A stretch of 64,000 nucleotides of DNA from Methanobrevibacter sp. (GTDB lineage: Archaea; Methanobacteriota; Methanobacteria; Methanobacteriales; Methanobacteriaceae): the NCBI GenBank assembly GCA_017434555.1, contig JAFRFB010000007.1, positions 1-64,000 on the forward strand, given 5' to 3'. The notes under the pieces were generated by a model, which searched no databases, was not told the origin of the DNA, and worked only from the letters and a program-made list of their open reading frames with translations. Made by a program: the position numbers and the translations under genes. How positions within the stretch are numbered: the first letter of the stretch is position 1; every line of letters starts with the position of its first letter. Below, one piece after another: positions 1 to 10,210 of the stretch.

Positions 1-120
<120 letters not shown>

Positions 121-732
121 GAACACATAACAGACATAATAATAAGTATTATGAAGTACGCTAAAAAAATATAGACGAGTAATTACACTAAAATTTGTGT
201 CATAAAAATTTCTATAACCAAATTTCACCACATCTACAAAACCAACATCATACCCGAAAATCTCAGGTACTCACGAAAGCATATTCAATGAATTAATAAA
301 TGATAATTAATCAATAAATATGATAATATTATAGCTACATGCGGAAAAGCAACCATCATGGTCATAATTGTCAAATACAATAAGACTTAGGTCATCGCCA
401 TAAACATATAGCACATCTAATAGAGAGAGTCATTAAACTAACAAAGTTAATTAAAATATATTGCAAAAAATATTTAAATGAAAAAATAATTTATATTAAA
501 TAGATTTATATAAAATAAACAAATATTAATTTTTAATTAAGTAATATCAAAGTTTATAATAATTTTTTATGCCAAAATTTTCAAACTGTTTCATAAAATA
601 TCAACAAAAATAAAAGTATTAACAAAAAATAAATTAGTAATACAAAACTAAAATCATATAATATTATATAAAGAAATTACCCTAAAAAATTTTTCACTAT
701 TTAAAACTTTCTAATTAAATTAAATAAAAATT
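121..732. other. rRNA leader and promoter region
   Basis: No convincing ORF is present. On the minus strand a TATA-like element (ATTTTATATAAATC, about 503-516) is the best candidate for the rRNA promoter. It would start transcription near 480 and give a leader of about 360 nt before 16S. The part between 520 and 732 is very AT-rich and I see nothing specific in it. Confidence 0.5.
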
Positions 733-770
733 ACTTTATATATTGCATACCAAAAATATCATCGGTGATA
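733..770 (+). promoter_or_regulatory. mer promoter and ribosome-binding site
   Basis: An archaeal TATA box (TTTATATATT, about 735-744) is followed about 25 bp later by the expected start of transcription. A GGTGAT Shine-Dalgarno sequence at about 764-769 precedes the ATG at 775. The leader would be only about 15 nt. Confidence 0.6.
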
Positions 771-771
771 A

Positions 772-1737
<966 letters not shown>

Positions 1738-1848
1738 ACTTGCTCTCTCTTTCTTTTTTTATTTTTTTAAATCACGTATACACAACTTAATAACATACTA
1801 TTTTTCAACAATAATTTTTTATTATACCACACTCCATAATATATTATA

Positions 1849-2931
1849 ATGGAAATCGAAAATTTATGTAAAGAAATTAGAAGTAGGGCTTTTGAGAGAA
1901 AAGAACCTAAAACACCAGAACAGGTTGGTGCAAGTTGGTATAATGATGATTTAACTTATGATGGAGTTTCAAAAACATTATTTATTATATTGCCTACTCC
2001 AGGATGTGCCTGGGCACTGGGAGACAGCGGCGGATGTACAATGTGCAGTTATGTTTCAGACTGTACTTTAGAACCTATCAACAGTGAAACCATACTTAAC
2101 ATTTTTAATGATCACCTGTCACGTTTTGATATTGAAAAGGAAGATAAGATAGCTGTGAAACTCTTTGCTTCAGGAAGTTTTTTAAATCCTTACGAACTTC
2201 CAGTTGATGCCCGTGACGAAATTTTAACCACATTATCAAATATGGATAACGTTTCAGAAATTATTGTGGAATCAAGACCTGAATATGTAAAAGAGGAATA
2301 TTTGGACGATATCTTCAGCATCATTGGAAACAGATTGTTTGAAGTTAGTATCGGTCTTGAAACATCCAATGATTATACCCGATTAAATAAAATCAATAAA
2401 GGTTTCACTTTAAAAGACTTCGAAGATGCAGTTAAATTAATGCAAAAGCTAAGGGATGAAAAAGGATATAATCTTAAATCCAAAGCATATATCTTTGTTA
2501 AACCAATACTCGTTTCCGAATCCGAAGCAATAGCTGAAGCAATTGAAACCGCCAAACATTGCGAGTCCATTGGCGTTAACAGATTGTCCATCTGTCCGGC
2601 TACAATACATTCTGGAACTGTTATTGAAAGATTTTGGAGAAAAGGGGCTTATCAGCCTCCATGGATTTGGAGCTGTATTGAAATTATCAATACCATAAGA
2701 CGTGAAGTAAATATTCCTGCTCTTCTTGACACATCAGGATTCGGTTCAAGACGTGGTCCATATAACTGTAAAAAATGCAATAAAGATTTAAAACATATGA
2801 TTATTGACTGCAATTTAACTCAAAGCATTATTGAATATGATTGTGAATGTAAAAAAGAGTGGTTGGCTGAAGTTGAAAATGCAGACATGAACCAGTCAAA
2901 AACCAAAATCAAACATATCCCATTATATTAA
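1849..2931 (+). CDS. archaeosine-type radical SAM protein (RaSEA family)
   Basis: This 360-aa protein matches the TIGR01210/RaSEA family of radical SAM enzymes. RaSEA works with ArcS to turn a lysine adduct of preQ0 at tRNA position 15 into archaeosine. The cluster motif is unusual: C53-x9-C63-x2-C66 within PGCAWALGDSGGCTMC. A C-terminal cysteine-rich segment (about residues 307-345, including YNCKKC and CECKKEW) may bind zinc or tRNA. There is no clear Shine-Dalgarno sequence, and a TATA-like stretch lies about 25-30 bp before the ATG, so the mRNA may be leaderless. The family assignment is firm; the exact substrate is inferred from the family. Confidence 0.8.
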   Translation: MEIENLCKEIRSRAFERKEPKTPEQVGASWYNDDLTYDGVSKTLFIILPTPGCAWALGDSGGCTMCSYVSDCTLEPINSETILNIFNDHLSRFDIEKEDKIAVKLFASGSFLNPYELPVDARDEILTTLSNMDNVSEIIVESRPEYVKEEYLDDIFSIIGNRLFEVSIGLETSNDYTRLNKINKGFTLKDFEDAVKLMQKLRDEKGYNLKSKAYIFVKPILVSESEAIAEAIETAKHCESIGVNRLSICPATIHSGTVIERFWRKGAYQPPWIWSCIEIINTIRREVNIPALLDTSGFGSRRGPYNCKKCNKDLKHMIIDCNLTQSIIEYDCECKKEWLAEVENADMNQSKTKIKHIPLY

Positions 2932-2974
2932 TATAAGATTACATTAAATAATTATTAACTGGAGGATTTTTTAG

Positions 2975-3454
2975 ATGAAAAATAAGATTGTTAGTTTACT
3001 GGCCATTATTTTTGGAATAATGATTATTTCATTTCCCATACTTGGAGTTATATCTACAAGTGCAATTATAGGACTGTCCATTCTATTCATATCAATTTAT
3101 GCATTGATTATGGGAATTTCAATAATCGACTATAATACCTACGGTTCCATTACTGATCTTGCTTTAGGAGTTATACTTCTTATAATTAGTATTGGTTTAA
3201 TATTTAATCCTGCTTTATTTGGATTTTTAGCAGAAATAACACTATATCTTGCAGGAATAATATTGATTATTGCAGGTGTTGTTTCATTGATTAACAACCG
3301 CAATTCCAAATATGGATTTTATATAGGAATAGCTGGAATAATTTTAGGTGTATGTTACATTATTATCGGAACATATATTGCAAACCCTATTATTTTAGGT
3401 TCATTAATCGGAATTTGGTTAGTGATAAGTGGAATAATGAGATTATTAAATTAA
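2975..3454 (+). CDS. DUF308/HdeD-like membrane protein
   Basis: A 159-aa, very hydrophobic protein with about six predicted membrane helices. It shows the repeated pattern of DUF308 (HdeD-like) proteins: paired helices with GI(I/L) and LI(I/V)AGVV motifs and short loops such as NNRNSKYG. A strong GGAGG ribosome-binding site lies about 10 bp before the ATG. The function of archaeal members is unknown. It is followed closely by the nucleotidyltransferase gene, so the two may be co-transcribed. Confidence 0.7.
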   Translation: MKNKIVSLLAIIFGIMIISFPILGVISTSAIIGLSILFISIYALIMGISIIDYNTYGSITDLALGVILLIISIGLIFNPALFGFLAEITLYLAGIILIIAGVVSLINNRNSKYGFYIGIAGIILGVCYIIIGTYIANPIILGSLIGIWLVISGIMRLLN

Positions 3455-3478
3455 TCTCATCTTTTTTTGGTGTTTATC

Positions 3479-4750
3479 TTGATATGTATAAGTGCAGATT
3501 TTGACCCTGTTCATAAAGGGCATGAAAAATTAATTAAAGAAGCGCATAAAATTGCAGATGCTGAATCCAAAAAGTTAGTCGTGTATTTAAATAAGGGTTT
3601 CAGTGCAAATCATGCTCCATTTTTTACCAGTTTTGAGGCCAGAAGTGAAATGGCACTGGCTTTAGGTGCTGATGAAATCAAGTCTTTTGAAGGACTTCAT
3701 CACAGGTTAGTCCTATCATACAGCGTTCCAATCAGACTAAAGCAGATGATTGATGATGGTGCAAGCGATTACATTACCTCTGCAAGCATTTCATTATCTG
3801 AAATTTCAAAAAAGGCTCAAAAGTTTATTGATGAAGGCAATTTCGTTGGAATGCCAAAAAATTATACCAACAGAAATGAAATCCGATGGTATGCGTTAAA
3901 TGAGTTTTTAGGTTCCAAATTAAAATTCCACATAGTAAAGGAACTTGACAAGGATAAATACTCCGGCCGTTTAATAAGACAGTCCATTATTGACAATGAC
4001 TATACTATTTCAAAAGACATCAGAAAACTTCTTCCAAAATCAACTGTAGAAATACTTGAGATGGAAATAGATAAAAATAACATTAATCTTGACCGTAACT
4101 GGACAGACATCTATAAAAGAATGAATACGTATTCAAGAGGAAATCTTTCAAAAATTGCTTATCTTAACGGTGAGACAATTAACCAGATTATTAAAAAAAG
4201 AGTATATTCCAATCCCGAATCTGTCTGGGCAGCATTTAGAAGATCAAATTACGGTCCGGTCATGACCCGCCTTGCAATAAGCGCAATTGAAATGGACGTT
4301 ACAAAATCAGAAGTAATGGATTTAATGAAAAGCTACGAATCAAAAGGCGTCATTCCTGAAATGCAGAAAGTATCTAAAGTGATTGAACGTGCATGGTATG
4401 TTGCATGCAAAACCACAGAAGGCATAAGTGCACGTGAAGCAAATGATGAATTCAGGAAAGGAAATGTTGGTAGTTTAGACGCACCACTAGAACTTAATGC
4501 AGGCTTGAACCTTACACGTTTTGAAACAAAAATTATGAAAGAAGATTTGAATGCTGATTTATATGTCGATAAAAACAATAAAATATCAGTTCAGCTTAAA
4601 AGTGAAGGTAAAAAAATTAAAACTAATTTAAGATTGCCTGCAAAAGAAGTTACCTATTTGAGATATATAATGGATTCCCATTTCATTCCTGTAACCGCCA
4701 AAAGCGTGAAAGACAAAAAAGGATTTAAAATCAACGTTAAAATTGCTTAA
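3479..4750 (+). CDS. HxGH nucleotidyltransferase, COG1323/TmcAL-like
   Basis: The protein opens with an HxGH nucleotidyltransferase motif (DFDPVHKGHEKLI). A segment resembling the TmcAL family follows (HAPFFTSFEARSEMALALGAD), where TmcAL activates acetate with ATP to modify C34 of tRNA-Met. The archaeal member is about 420 aa and may act on another tRNA or metabolite. I place the start at the TTG at 3479 because GGTG (3469-3472) is spaced correctly for it. An upstream in-frame TTG at 3467 would put the ribosome site inside the gene. The 3' end overlaps the convergent gene by 14 bp. The family call is fair, the exact reaction uncertain. Confidence 0.65.
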   Translation: MICISADFDPVHKGHEKLIKEAHKIADAESKKLVVYLNKGFSANHAPFFTSFEARSEMALALGADEIKSFEGLHHRLVLSYSVPIRLKQMIDDGASDYITSASISLSEISKKAQKFIDEGNFVGMPKNYTNRNEIRWYALNEFLGSKLKFHIVKELDKDKYSGRLIRQSIIDNDYTISKDIRKLLPKSTVEILEMEIDKNNINLDRNWTDIYKRMNTYSRGNLSKIAYLNGETINQIIKKRVYSNPESVWAAFRRSNYGPVMTRLAISAIEMDVTKSEVMDLMKSYESKGVIPEMQKVSKVIERAWYVACKTTEGISAREANDEFRKGNVGSLDAPLELNAGLNLTRFETKIMKEDLNADLYVDKNNKISVQLKSEGKKIKTNLRLPAKEVTYLRYIMDSHFIPVTAKSVKDKKGFKINVKIA

Positions 4751-5474
4751 GTTTTAGAAGAGCGGTTTTAATCATTTTTAAATCATCATCATTAAAATAA
4801 TTTAAAATTTCTTCAAGCTCTTCTGCTTTTCTTTTTGATGAATTTAAAGTATTGTTAATTCTTGAAAGTGATTTATCCTTAAATTCATCCCCTTCTGTTA
4901 AAGACAAAGTATCAAAAAATTCGTCTTCAAGGTTTAGCTTTTGAGCTAAGGCATAGCTTTCCATTAATAAAACAGATAATGCCTTAGTGTATGTGCTTCT
5001 AAGCAGTTTTAATTTTGATGCATCACCCACTTTATCTGAAATAATTTTAACCTTTAAAAAATCATTTAAAAATAGTAATTTATCGGCATTTTTTCCGGAT
5101 AAAAACAATGTTGGATTATTGGAGTCAATTTTACCGATTACTGCCCCATCAACAAAGTTTTCACAAAGCTCATTAATCTGGTTTTTAGTATCCGGAGATA
5201 CATTATTTAAATCAATATATAATCCTTTATAATCCCGAGCATATCTTCTTGAAACATCCAATGCCTGTGATGGAGTTACAGCAGAAATTACAATGTCTGA
5301 TTTTTCAACAGCTTCCCTAAAAGAATCATATACTTCAATATTGCTTTCATTTATTAGGTCAATTGTTTTTTGTGAACGGCCTTCGGCTGATGTTCGAAAG
5401 TTAATGTCCGGGGAGTCTATTAACTTGAAAAGATTATATGAAACTTTTCCAAATCCGATTAAAGCAATGTTCAT
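4737..5474 (-). CDS. NAD(P)-binding oxidoreductase, 6-phosphogluconate dehydrogenase/DUF1932-like
   Basis: The N terminus is a Rossmann fold (MNIALIGFGKVSYNLFKLI, GxGxxxxN variant) followed by a DIVISAVTPSQALD strand-loop and a VDGAVIGKI segment typical of beta-hydroxyacid dehydrogenase-like proteins. The C-terminal half is helical, like DUF1932. The substrate is unknown. The ATG at 5474 is preferred over the GTG at 5483 because AGTGAT lies just before it and the longer form would overlap the upstream stop. It is the last gene of a minus-strand series that begins with the MoxR gene. Confidence 0.7.
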   Translation of the reverse strand: MNIALIGFGKVSYNLFKLIDSPDINFRTSAEGRSQKTIDLINESNIEVYDSFREAVEKSDIVISAVTPSQALDVSRRYARDYKGLYIDLNNVSPDTKNQINELCENFVDGAVIGKIDSNNPTLFLSGKNADKLLFLNDFLKVKIISDKVGDASKLKLLRSTYTKALSVLLMESYALAQKLNLEDEFFDTLSLTEGDEFKDKSLSRINNTLNSSKRKAEELEEILNYFNDDDLKMIKTALLKLKQF

Positions 5475-5479
5475 ATTAA

Positions 5480-6343
5480 TCACTGATATTTAAAAAGAAG
5501 CATGTCCTGTAAATTAACGCCTATATCTTTTGCTATAGTATTACATTTTGCACAGAGTAAAAAGAAAACTTCCTTGTCGGATAAGTCAATTTCAGTGAGC
5601 CCCTCATAATTACCCATTCCCTTGGATATTACAAATTCATGGGCATTGAAGATTTCTCTGAATTCATCTGAAATCTCACTGTCTACATATCCTACAGTTC
5701 CGGCACCTATTTCGACAATTTCACCGAAATCATTTAAGCCAGTGTTTAATGCATCCTCCATACATGCATCATTTAAAATAGGCTGTGATTTAACTGCAAT
5801 GGTAATATCCAAGCCATATTCTTTAATTTTAGATAATAATAGTTTATCAAATACTATTTCACCAGTATTGTCTACTAAATATAATACCTTATCATGCTTT
5901 TTAAGTGCATTTTCAAAGAATACAATATCTTTAACAGCCAAATCTTTATTTAATGAATCTTTAATTAATTTCTCAATGTCTTCACTTAATTCAAAGGCTC
6001 CAAAGTCCAGAATATTTCCAACAATAGCTATTTTGACACGGTTTTCAAGAGTATCATTTTCATCCAAAATGTCTTGAGCCAATGGCAAATATTTTAATGC
6101 GATTTCATTGCCCAGTTTCTTTTCATTAATATATGGATCATGACAGTTTGTTTTATCTTTAATTAGCTTATGAAGATATGAGCCAGTTTTATTAGAATTA
6201 GTTCCTTTTTTAAAAGTTTTTGCTAAAAATTTGAAGATTTCTGCATTAATCTCTATTTTTAACTCATCATCATCTGTTGCCAAATCCATAGCTTCTCGGG
6301 CCTGTCTTAAAAAACATGCTCCGCATTCATAACTAATTTTCAA
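5480..6343 (-). CDS. DUF89/ARMT1-type damage-control phosphatase
   Basis: A 287-aa protein of the DUF89 family (COG1578), which in other organisms comprises metal-dependent phosphatases that remove damaged phosphometabolites. Family marks are the N-terminal CGACFLRQAREA segment, the VLYLVDNTGEIVFDKLLL core with the conserved Asp-Asn, the AVKSQPILNDA loop, and SKGMGNYEGL near the C terminus. Translation seems to start at TTG 6343, with GGGGG upstream. It lies 2 bp after the sulfur-carrier gene, so it is probably in the same transcript. Confidence 0.82.
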   Translation of the reverse strand: MKISYECGACFLRQAREAMDLATDDDELKIEINAEIFKFLAKTFKKGTNSNKTGSYLHKLIKDKTNCHDPYINEKKLGNEIALKYLPLAQDILDENDTLENRVKIAIVGNILDFGAFELSEDIEKLIKDSLNKDLAVKDIVFFENALKKHDKVLYLVDNTGEIVFDKLLLSKIKEYGLDITIAVKSQPILNDACMEDALNTGLNDFGEIVEIGAGTVGYVDSEISDEFREIFNAHEFVISKGMGNYEGLTEIDLSDKEVFFLLCAKCNTIAKDIGVNLQDMLLFKYQ

Positions 6344-6345
6344 AA

Positions 6346-6549
6346 TTAACCCCCATATATTATTTGTATTAACTGAATTTCATCACCGTCATTTATTAGG
6401 GTATCCTCTATGACCAGTTCACCGTTCTGTTTTGAAACAACTGTTTGGCTGGATAGACCCAATTCATTGATTAGCTCTTTGATTGTATAATTCTGTTTAG
6501 TAATTTCTCTAATTTCTGTAATATCAGTATATTTTAAAGTGAATGACAT
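6346..6549 (-). CDS. ThiS/MoaD/SAMP-like sulfur carrier
   Basis: A 67-aa beta-grasp protein that ends in IYGG, the diglycine tail that is adenylated and thiocarboxylated in ThiS, MoaD and SAMP proteins. The INDGDEIQLIQIIYGG ending is typical. It begins directly after the stop of the tRNA thiolase gene, using a GGGGAG site inside that gene. This position strongly suggests it donates sulfur for tRNA 2-thiolation. A role in molybdopterin or thiamine synthesis cannot be excluded. Confidence 0.85.
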   Translation of the reverse strand: MSFTLKYTDITEIREITKQNYTIKELINELGLSSQTVVSKQNGELVIEDTLINDGDEIQLIQIIYGG

Positions 6550-7470
6550 TTAATCTCCCCTTAATTCTTCTATAAATGAACATGCTTTACATAACTTATT
6601 GGCAGCAGGTTCGCCGCACTTTTCACATCTTCCATGAGCATAGTCCTTTTTGAAGTCATCCTTAAGAGCATTTTTAATTTTATCGTAACCTCTTAAAGTT
6701 GAATATTTTATGGTTGGATGTGATTCGCTCAGTTTATTGATAACATCTGAAACTTCCCCTCTGAATGACTGCTGTGCATATGGACAGCTTGCAAAGTGAA
6801 CCTCCAACTCTTTTGCAACAACATACAAACCTATTTCACGCTCAGGTATTTCTCTTAAAGGTTTAATCTTTACCGTAAACTCTTCGGCCTTTGACTCAGT
6901 TTTAGCACCCAGTTTAGTTAAATTATCCGTATTTCCTTCAAGATAATTCATCATGATTGCCTGAACCTCATCATCCAAATTATGGCCTGTGGCAATTTTA
7001 GTGGCTCCCATTTCACGGGCGGCCTTATTAATTATTGTTCTTCTGAAAACACCGCAGTATGAACATGAGCCTTTGTGATTAGGTTTCTGCATTATTTCAT
7101 CCAATGTGATGCCATAGGTGTCTTTAAGTGAAACCACCTTATGTTCTATGCCCAAACGCTCTGCATGGCGAACGGCAATGTCAACACCGTCCTGACGATA
7201 ATTATCGATTCCCTCATCAACAGTGACTGCACAGATATCGATAATGTTTAAATCACGAAAAGTATTTAGAATTTCAAGTGTCGTTACACTATCCTTTCCA
7301 CCTGAAAGTGCAACTAGAACTTTATCTCCCTTATCCAATAATTTTTCTTTCCTAATGGTTTTTATAACTTTTTTTTCAATTGATTCTATAAAACAATCCT
7401 TACATAAATACTGACCTGACTGTTCTTTTTTAATAATAACATTAGGATTACCACATTTAGTACATTTCAT
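6550..7470 (-). CDS. ncsA: tRNA 2-thiolation ATPase, NcsA/TtuA/Ctu1 family
   Basis: The 306-aa protein has the layout of TIGR00269 thiolases. An N-terminal zinc finger (CTKCGNPN...YLCKDC) is followed by the PP-loop [12 protein letters not shown] at about residue 50. The central cysteines are in [11 protein letters not shown] and [11 protein letters not shown], and a C-terminal zinc finger reads CEKCGEP...LCKAC. It activates U34 with ATP and inserts sulfur in tRNAs for Lys, Glu and Gln. It sits immediately upstream of the sulfur carrier gene, a natural partner. Confidence 0.9.
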   Translation of the reverse strand: MKCTKCGNPNVIIKKEQSGQYLCKDCFIESIEKKVIKTIRKEKLLDKGDKVLVALSGGKDSVTTLEILNTFRDLNIIDICAVTVDEGIDNYRQDGVDIAVRHAERLGIEHKVVSLKDTYGITLDEIMQKPNHKGSCSYCGVFRRTIINKAAREMGATKIATGHNLDDEVQAIMMNYLEGNTDNLTKLGAKTESKAEEFTVKIKPLREIPEREIGLYVVAKELEVHFASCPYAQQSFRGEVSDVINKLSESHPTIKYSTLRGYDKIKNALKDDFKKDYAHGRCEKCGEPAANKLCKACSFIEELRGD

Positions 7471-7478
7471 ACTTCCAC

Positions 7479-8636
7479 CTACATTTGCTCCACAAATTGA
7501 GCTAACTGATTAAGGGTGTTAACTTCAAATACATGGGCTCCGGCATCCTCATACAAAGAAACACAACTGTCCACTATGTCCCATTTATTTCTATCTTCGG
7601 GATTTAGGATAACAACTTTTTTAGAGTCCCGAACCATCTCTTCAACCAAATGGACACTTGCAGGAATTCCATTCTGTTTTGGTCCTGCCCAGTCCCTGCA
7701 ATCAGTTAACATAATTACATAAGATTTATTGTTTAGATTTGCCTTTTCCTGGAATTGCTTGAAAGCAGAGTACATGTCTGAGGTTCCATGAACCATCATG
7801 TTTTTGACTCTCATGTCTTTAACTTTTACAAATGAATCTATCAAGTATTCTTCTTTTAAAGCATCAGTCGTTTCTATTACCTTATTATCAAATTCAAATG
7901 TTCTTGAGTGTTTGAATGCGGTCTGTGCTGAAAACATTAACATGAAAAACCAGCTGCTGATCCATTCACATGACCCGCTGATATCATTCAGGAACAGGTG
8001 TTCATTTTTATGTGGTCTCGGTTTGGCTTTGATAAGTTCAATAGGCACCCCACCATATTTTAGATTTGCCCGGATAGTTCTTCGCATATCAATTTTATTG
8101 GAAGAAGTTCTTATTTTACGTCTTGAACGTTTATTGGCAATTCTTTTACCTAATCTTTGACAGATTTCAAGCATTCTTGGGTCAAAACGATTGAGTTTAG
8201 TTAAATCTTTGTTCATAAGCTCGCCATCACGTTCAAGCTCTTTGACTTCATCCAACAATGGCTGACCGGATAACATCTTTAACTTTTCATTATTGATTTT
8301 TTCCTGGCGGACCTTTTTGAAAGCATCATTCTGTTTTTTAATTTTATACTTATTGGATTTTGGACCTCTACCAGAGTAAGCCTTACTTCTATCCGGAAGA
8401 TTATCTTCTTCAGATTTTTCTTTTTCTTTTTTAAATATTCCTTCAAATATCTTATTGAATTTAGGAATATCATATTTATCCTTAACATAAATAGCTCTAA
8501 GGGCTGTCCTAAGCAAATCCCTATCCGTTTCTCCAAGGGCAATATATACTTCTGTGGCTGAATGAGTACTTCTAATACTAACAGGCAGGCCTTCATCCCT
8601 TAACTGATTAGACAATAGAGCTATTTTTTTAATCAT
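7479..8636 (-). CDS. VWA-domain protein, CoxE-like partner of MoxR ATPase
   Basis: The C-terminal half (about residues 205-385) resembles a von Willebrand A domain: [19 protein letters not shown] in place of the usual DxSGS metal site, then GTSDMYSAF and [10 protein letters not shown]. The N-terminal half is helical and basic. CoxE/YehP-like VWA proteins act with MoxR AAA ATPases in assembling or activating metal enzymes. The ATG at 8636 directly follows the stop of the MoxR gene and has AGGGAT upstream, so I prefer it to the longer reading from 8684. The client protein is unknown. Confidence 0.78.
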   Translation of the reverse strand: MIKKIALLSNQLRDEGLPVSIRSTHSATEVYIALGETDRDLLRTALRAIYVKDKYDIPKFNKIFEGIFKKEKEKSEEDNLPDRSKAYSGRGPKSNKYKIKKQNDAFKKVRQEKINNEKLKMLSGQPLLDEVKELERDGELMNKDLTKLNRFDPRMLEICQRLGKRIANKRSRRKIRTSSNKIDMRRTIRANLKYGGVPIELIKAKPRPHKNEHLFLNDISGSCEWISSWFFMLMFSAQTAFKHSRTFEFDNKVIETTDALKEEYLIDSFVKVKDMRVKNMMVHGTSDMYSAFKQFQEKANLNNKSYVIMLTDCRDWAGPKQNGIPASVHLVEEMVRDSKKVVILNPEDRNKWDIVDSCVSLYEDAGAHVFEVNTLNQLAQFVEQM

Positions 8637-8637
8637 G

Positions 8638-9495
8638 TTAATAATCCCTGTCGAAAACGTCTTTAATAACACGTTTTTTATCACTTTCAGTTTTAATAGC
8701 TACACCAATACTTTCTTTCATTGCTTCATTAGTATTTCTATTTCCCAAACTGGTAACTGACTTAACCCAGTCCACAGTTCCTCTTACTGAAGGTTTTTTA
8801 AGTAAGTTAAGGCTTCTAATCTCATGAACAATTTTAACAACTGTTGAAACAGTCTCGTCATCTGCTTCAGGAAGTTTGGATTTGACAATTTCAATTTCCC
8901 TTTCAATACTAGGATAAGGGATATATAAGAAGAGACACCTGTCTTTTGTTTCATCGAGAAGTGATCTTTGAGAATTGGATGTTAAAATAACAATCAAATC
9001 ATTTTGTAACTGAAATGTACCTAAATCATTAATGGTAATTTCCTGTTCACCCAAAGCTTGGAGCAGGAAACTTTCAACTTCCTCATCAGCCTTATCGATT
9101 TCGTCAATAAGTAAAACAGAATCTTTTTCATTTAAAAAAGCATTTAAAAGTGACCTTCTAATGAAATATTCCTCTTCAAAAATAGTATCTTCTTCAGTTT
9201 CAACATTTTTAGCTGCTTCCAAATGCAATAATTGCTTTTGATAATTCCATTCACCAACAATCTGTTCAAAGGTTATTCCCTCATAACATTGTATCCTAAA
9301 GAAATCCCTGTCAAAAGTTTTAGCAACAACTTTTGCGAGTTCCGTTTTACCAACACCTGGAGGACCTTCAATCAACATTGGTTTAGCCAATAAAAAAGAT
9401 AAAAACAGAGTCGTTGATATTTCCTTATTAGAAACATATTGTTGTGATAAAAGAGCTTTATCAATATCTTTAATACTTAGTTCTTCACTTTGCAA
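8638..9495 (-). CDS. MoxR-family AAA+ ATPase
   Basis: A 285-aa AAA+ ATPase with Walker A ([11 protein letters not shown], about residue 40), Walker B ([11 protein letters not shown]), sensor 1 ([11 protein letters not shown]) and the C-terminal lid typical of MoxR proteins. It starts at TTG 9495 with GGTG 7 bp upstream, and a TATA-like GGTATATAAATT lies further upstream on the same strand. It heads the minus-strand operon and is paired with the VWA gene, a classical MoxR-VWA chaperone pair. Confidence 0.88.
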   Translation of the reverse strand: MQSEELSIKDIDKALLSQQYVSNKEISTTLFLSFLLAKPMLIEGPPGVGKTELAKVVAKTFDRDFFRIQCYEGITFEQIVGEWNYQKQLLHLEAAKNVETEEDTIFEEEYFIRRSLLNAFLNEKDSVLLIDEIDKADEEVESFLLQALGEQEITINDLGTFQLQNDLIVILTSNSQRSLLDETKDRCLFLYIPYPSIEREIEIVKSKLPEADDETVSTVVKIVHEIRSLNLLKKPSVRGTVDWVKSVTSLGNRNTNEAMKESIGVAIKTESDKKRVIKDVFDRDY

Positions 9496-9800
9496 AGTTA
9501 AACACCAATTAATTTTTACTTAATTAATTTATATACCAAATCTAATTTAAAGTTTATCATAAATATTATATTAATTACAATTTCTAAATGAAAAATTCAT
9601 AAGATTGAATATAATATTAAATTTAAACTGTAAAATACAAAAAAATATAGTAGTTTATTAAATGAGACCAAAAGCATCAATTTTAGAAATATTATCCCAA
9701 ATCATGTGAAAAATTAACGGTTTTAACTAGACTATTTTAAGAAAAAGATTATATATGGTAATGAATAAAATATATTACTAATATAAATAGGAGGGTGAAA
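9496..9800. other. intergenic region with two divergent promoters
   Basis: The left part holds the MoxR promoter on the minus strand (TATA-like element near 9525-9535). The right part holds the promoter of the Ser-rich protein gene on the plus strand (GATTATATATGG at about 9749-9760) and a GGAGGGTG ribosome site at 9790-9797. The AT-rich middle shows no gene. Confidence 0.45.
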
Positions 9801-10184
9801 ATGAAGTTTGATAATATGGTTATTTTAGCCGTTATAGTTGCAATAATTATATTAACTATGGGCGCGTTTGTTTACACAAGTAGCACAGACATCACAACCA
9901 ATAACATAACTGATGTTAATGATACTCATAAGTCAGACAACAGTACAGACTTACTTTCAGTATTGACTGGAAATTCCACTAGTTCCAGTTCAAGTTCAAG
10001 CAGTAGTAGTAGTTCAAGTTCATCTTCAAGTAGTTCCTCATCCAGCGGAGGGTCATACAGTGGTGGAGGATCATCATCAAGTGGTGGTTCATCATCAGGC
10101 GGCGGCTCATCATCAGGTGGAGGATCAAGTGATTCAGGCGGATCAAGTACGCCATCACATAGCTATGATATTGTTGAGGATTGA
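9801..10184 (+). CDS. exported Ser/Gly-rich low-complexity protein
   Basis: The 127-aa product starts MKFDNMVILAVIVAIIILTMGAF, a single hydrophobic segment that would anchor or export it. A Thr/Asn/Asp stretch follows, then a run of about 28 serines (about residues 60-85), then SGGG/SSGGS repeats and a short PSHSYDIVED tail. The serine run mixes AGT, AGC, TCA, TCC and TCT codons, so selection on the peptide is more likely than simple DNA slippage. The GTG at 9795 lies inside the ribosome-binding site GGAGGGTG, so the ATG at 9801 is the start. It could be a glycosylated wall-spanning linker; no family is recognised. Confidence 0.7.
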   Translation: MKFDNMVILAVIVAIIILTMGAFVYTSSTDITTNNITDVNDTHKSDNSTDLLSVLTGNSTSSSSSSSSSSSSSSSSSSSSSSGGSYSGGGSSSSGGSSSGGGSSSGGGSSDSGGSSTPSHSYDIVED

Positions 10185-10210
10185 CTTTAAAAAAAAATTA
10201 ATTTTTAAAT
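10180..10210. terminator. bidirectional oligo-T/A terminator
   Basis: The 13-bp gap between two convergent genes and its edges consist of TTTAAAAAAAAATTAATTTTTAAA, giving a U-tract to transcripts from both directions. Confidence 0.5.
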
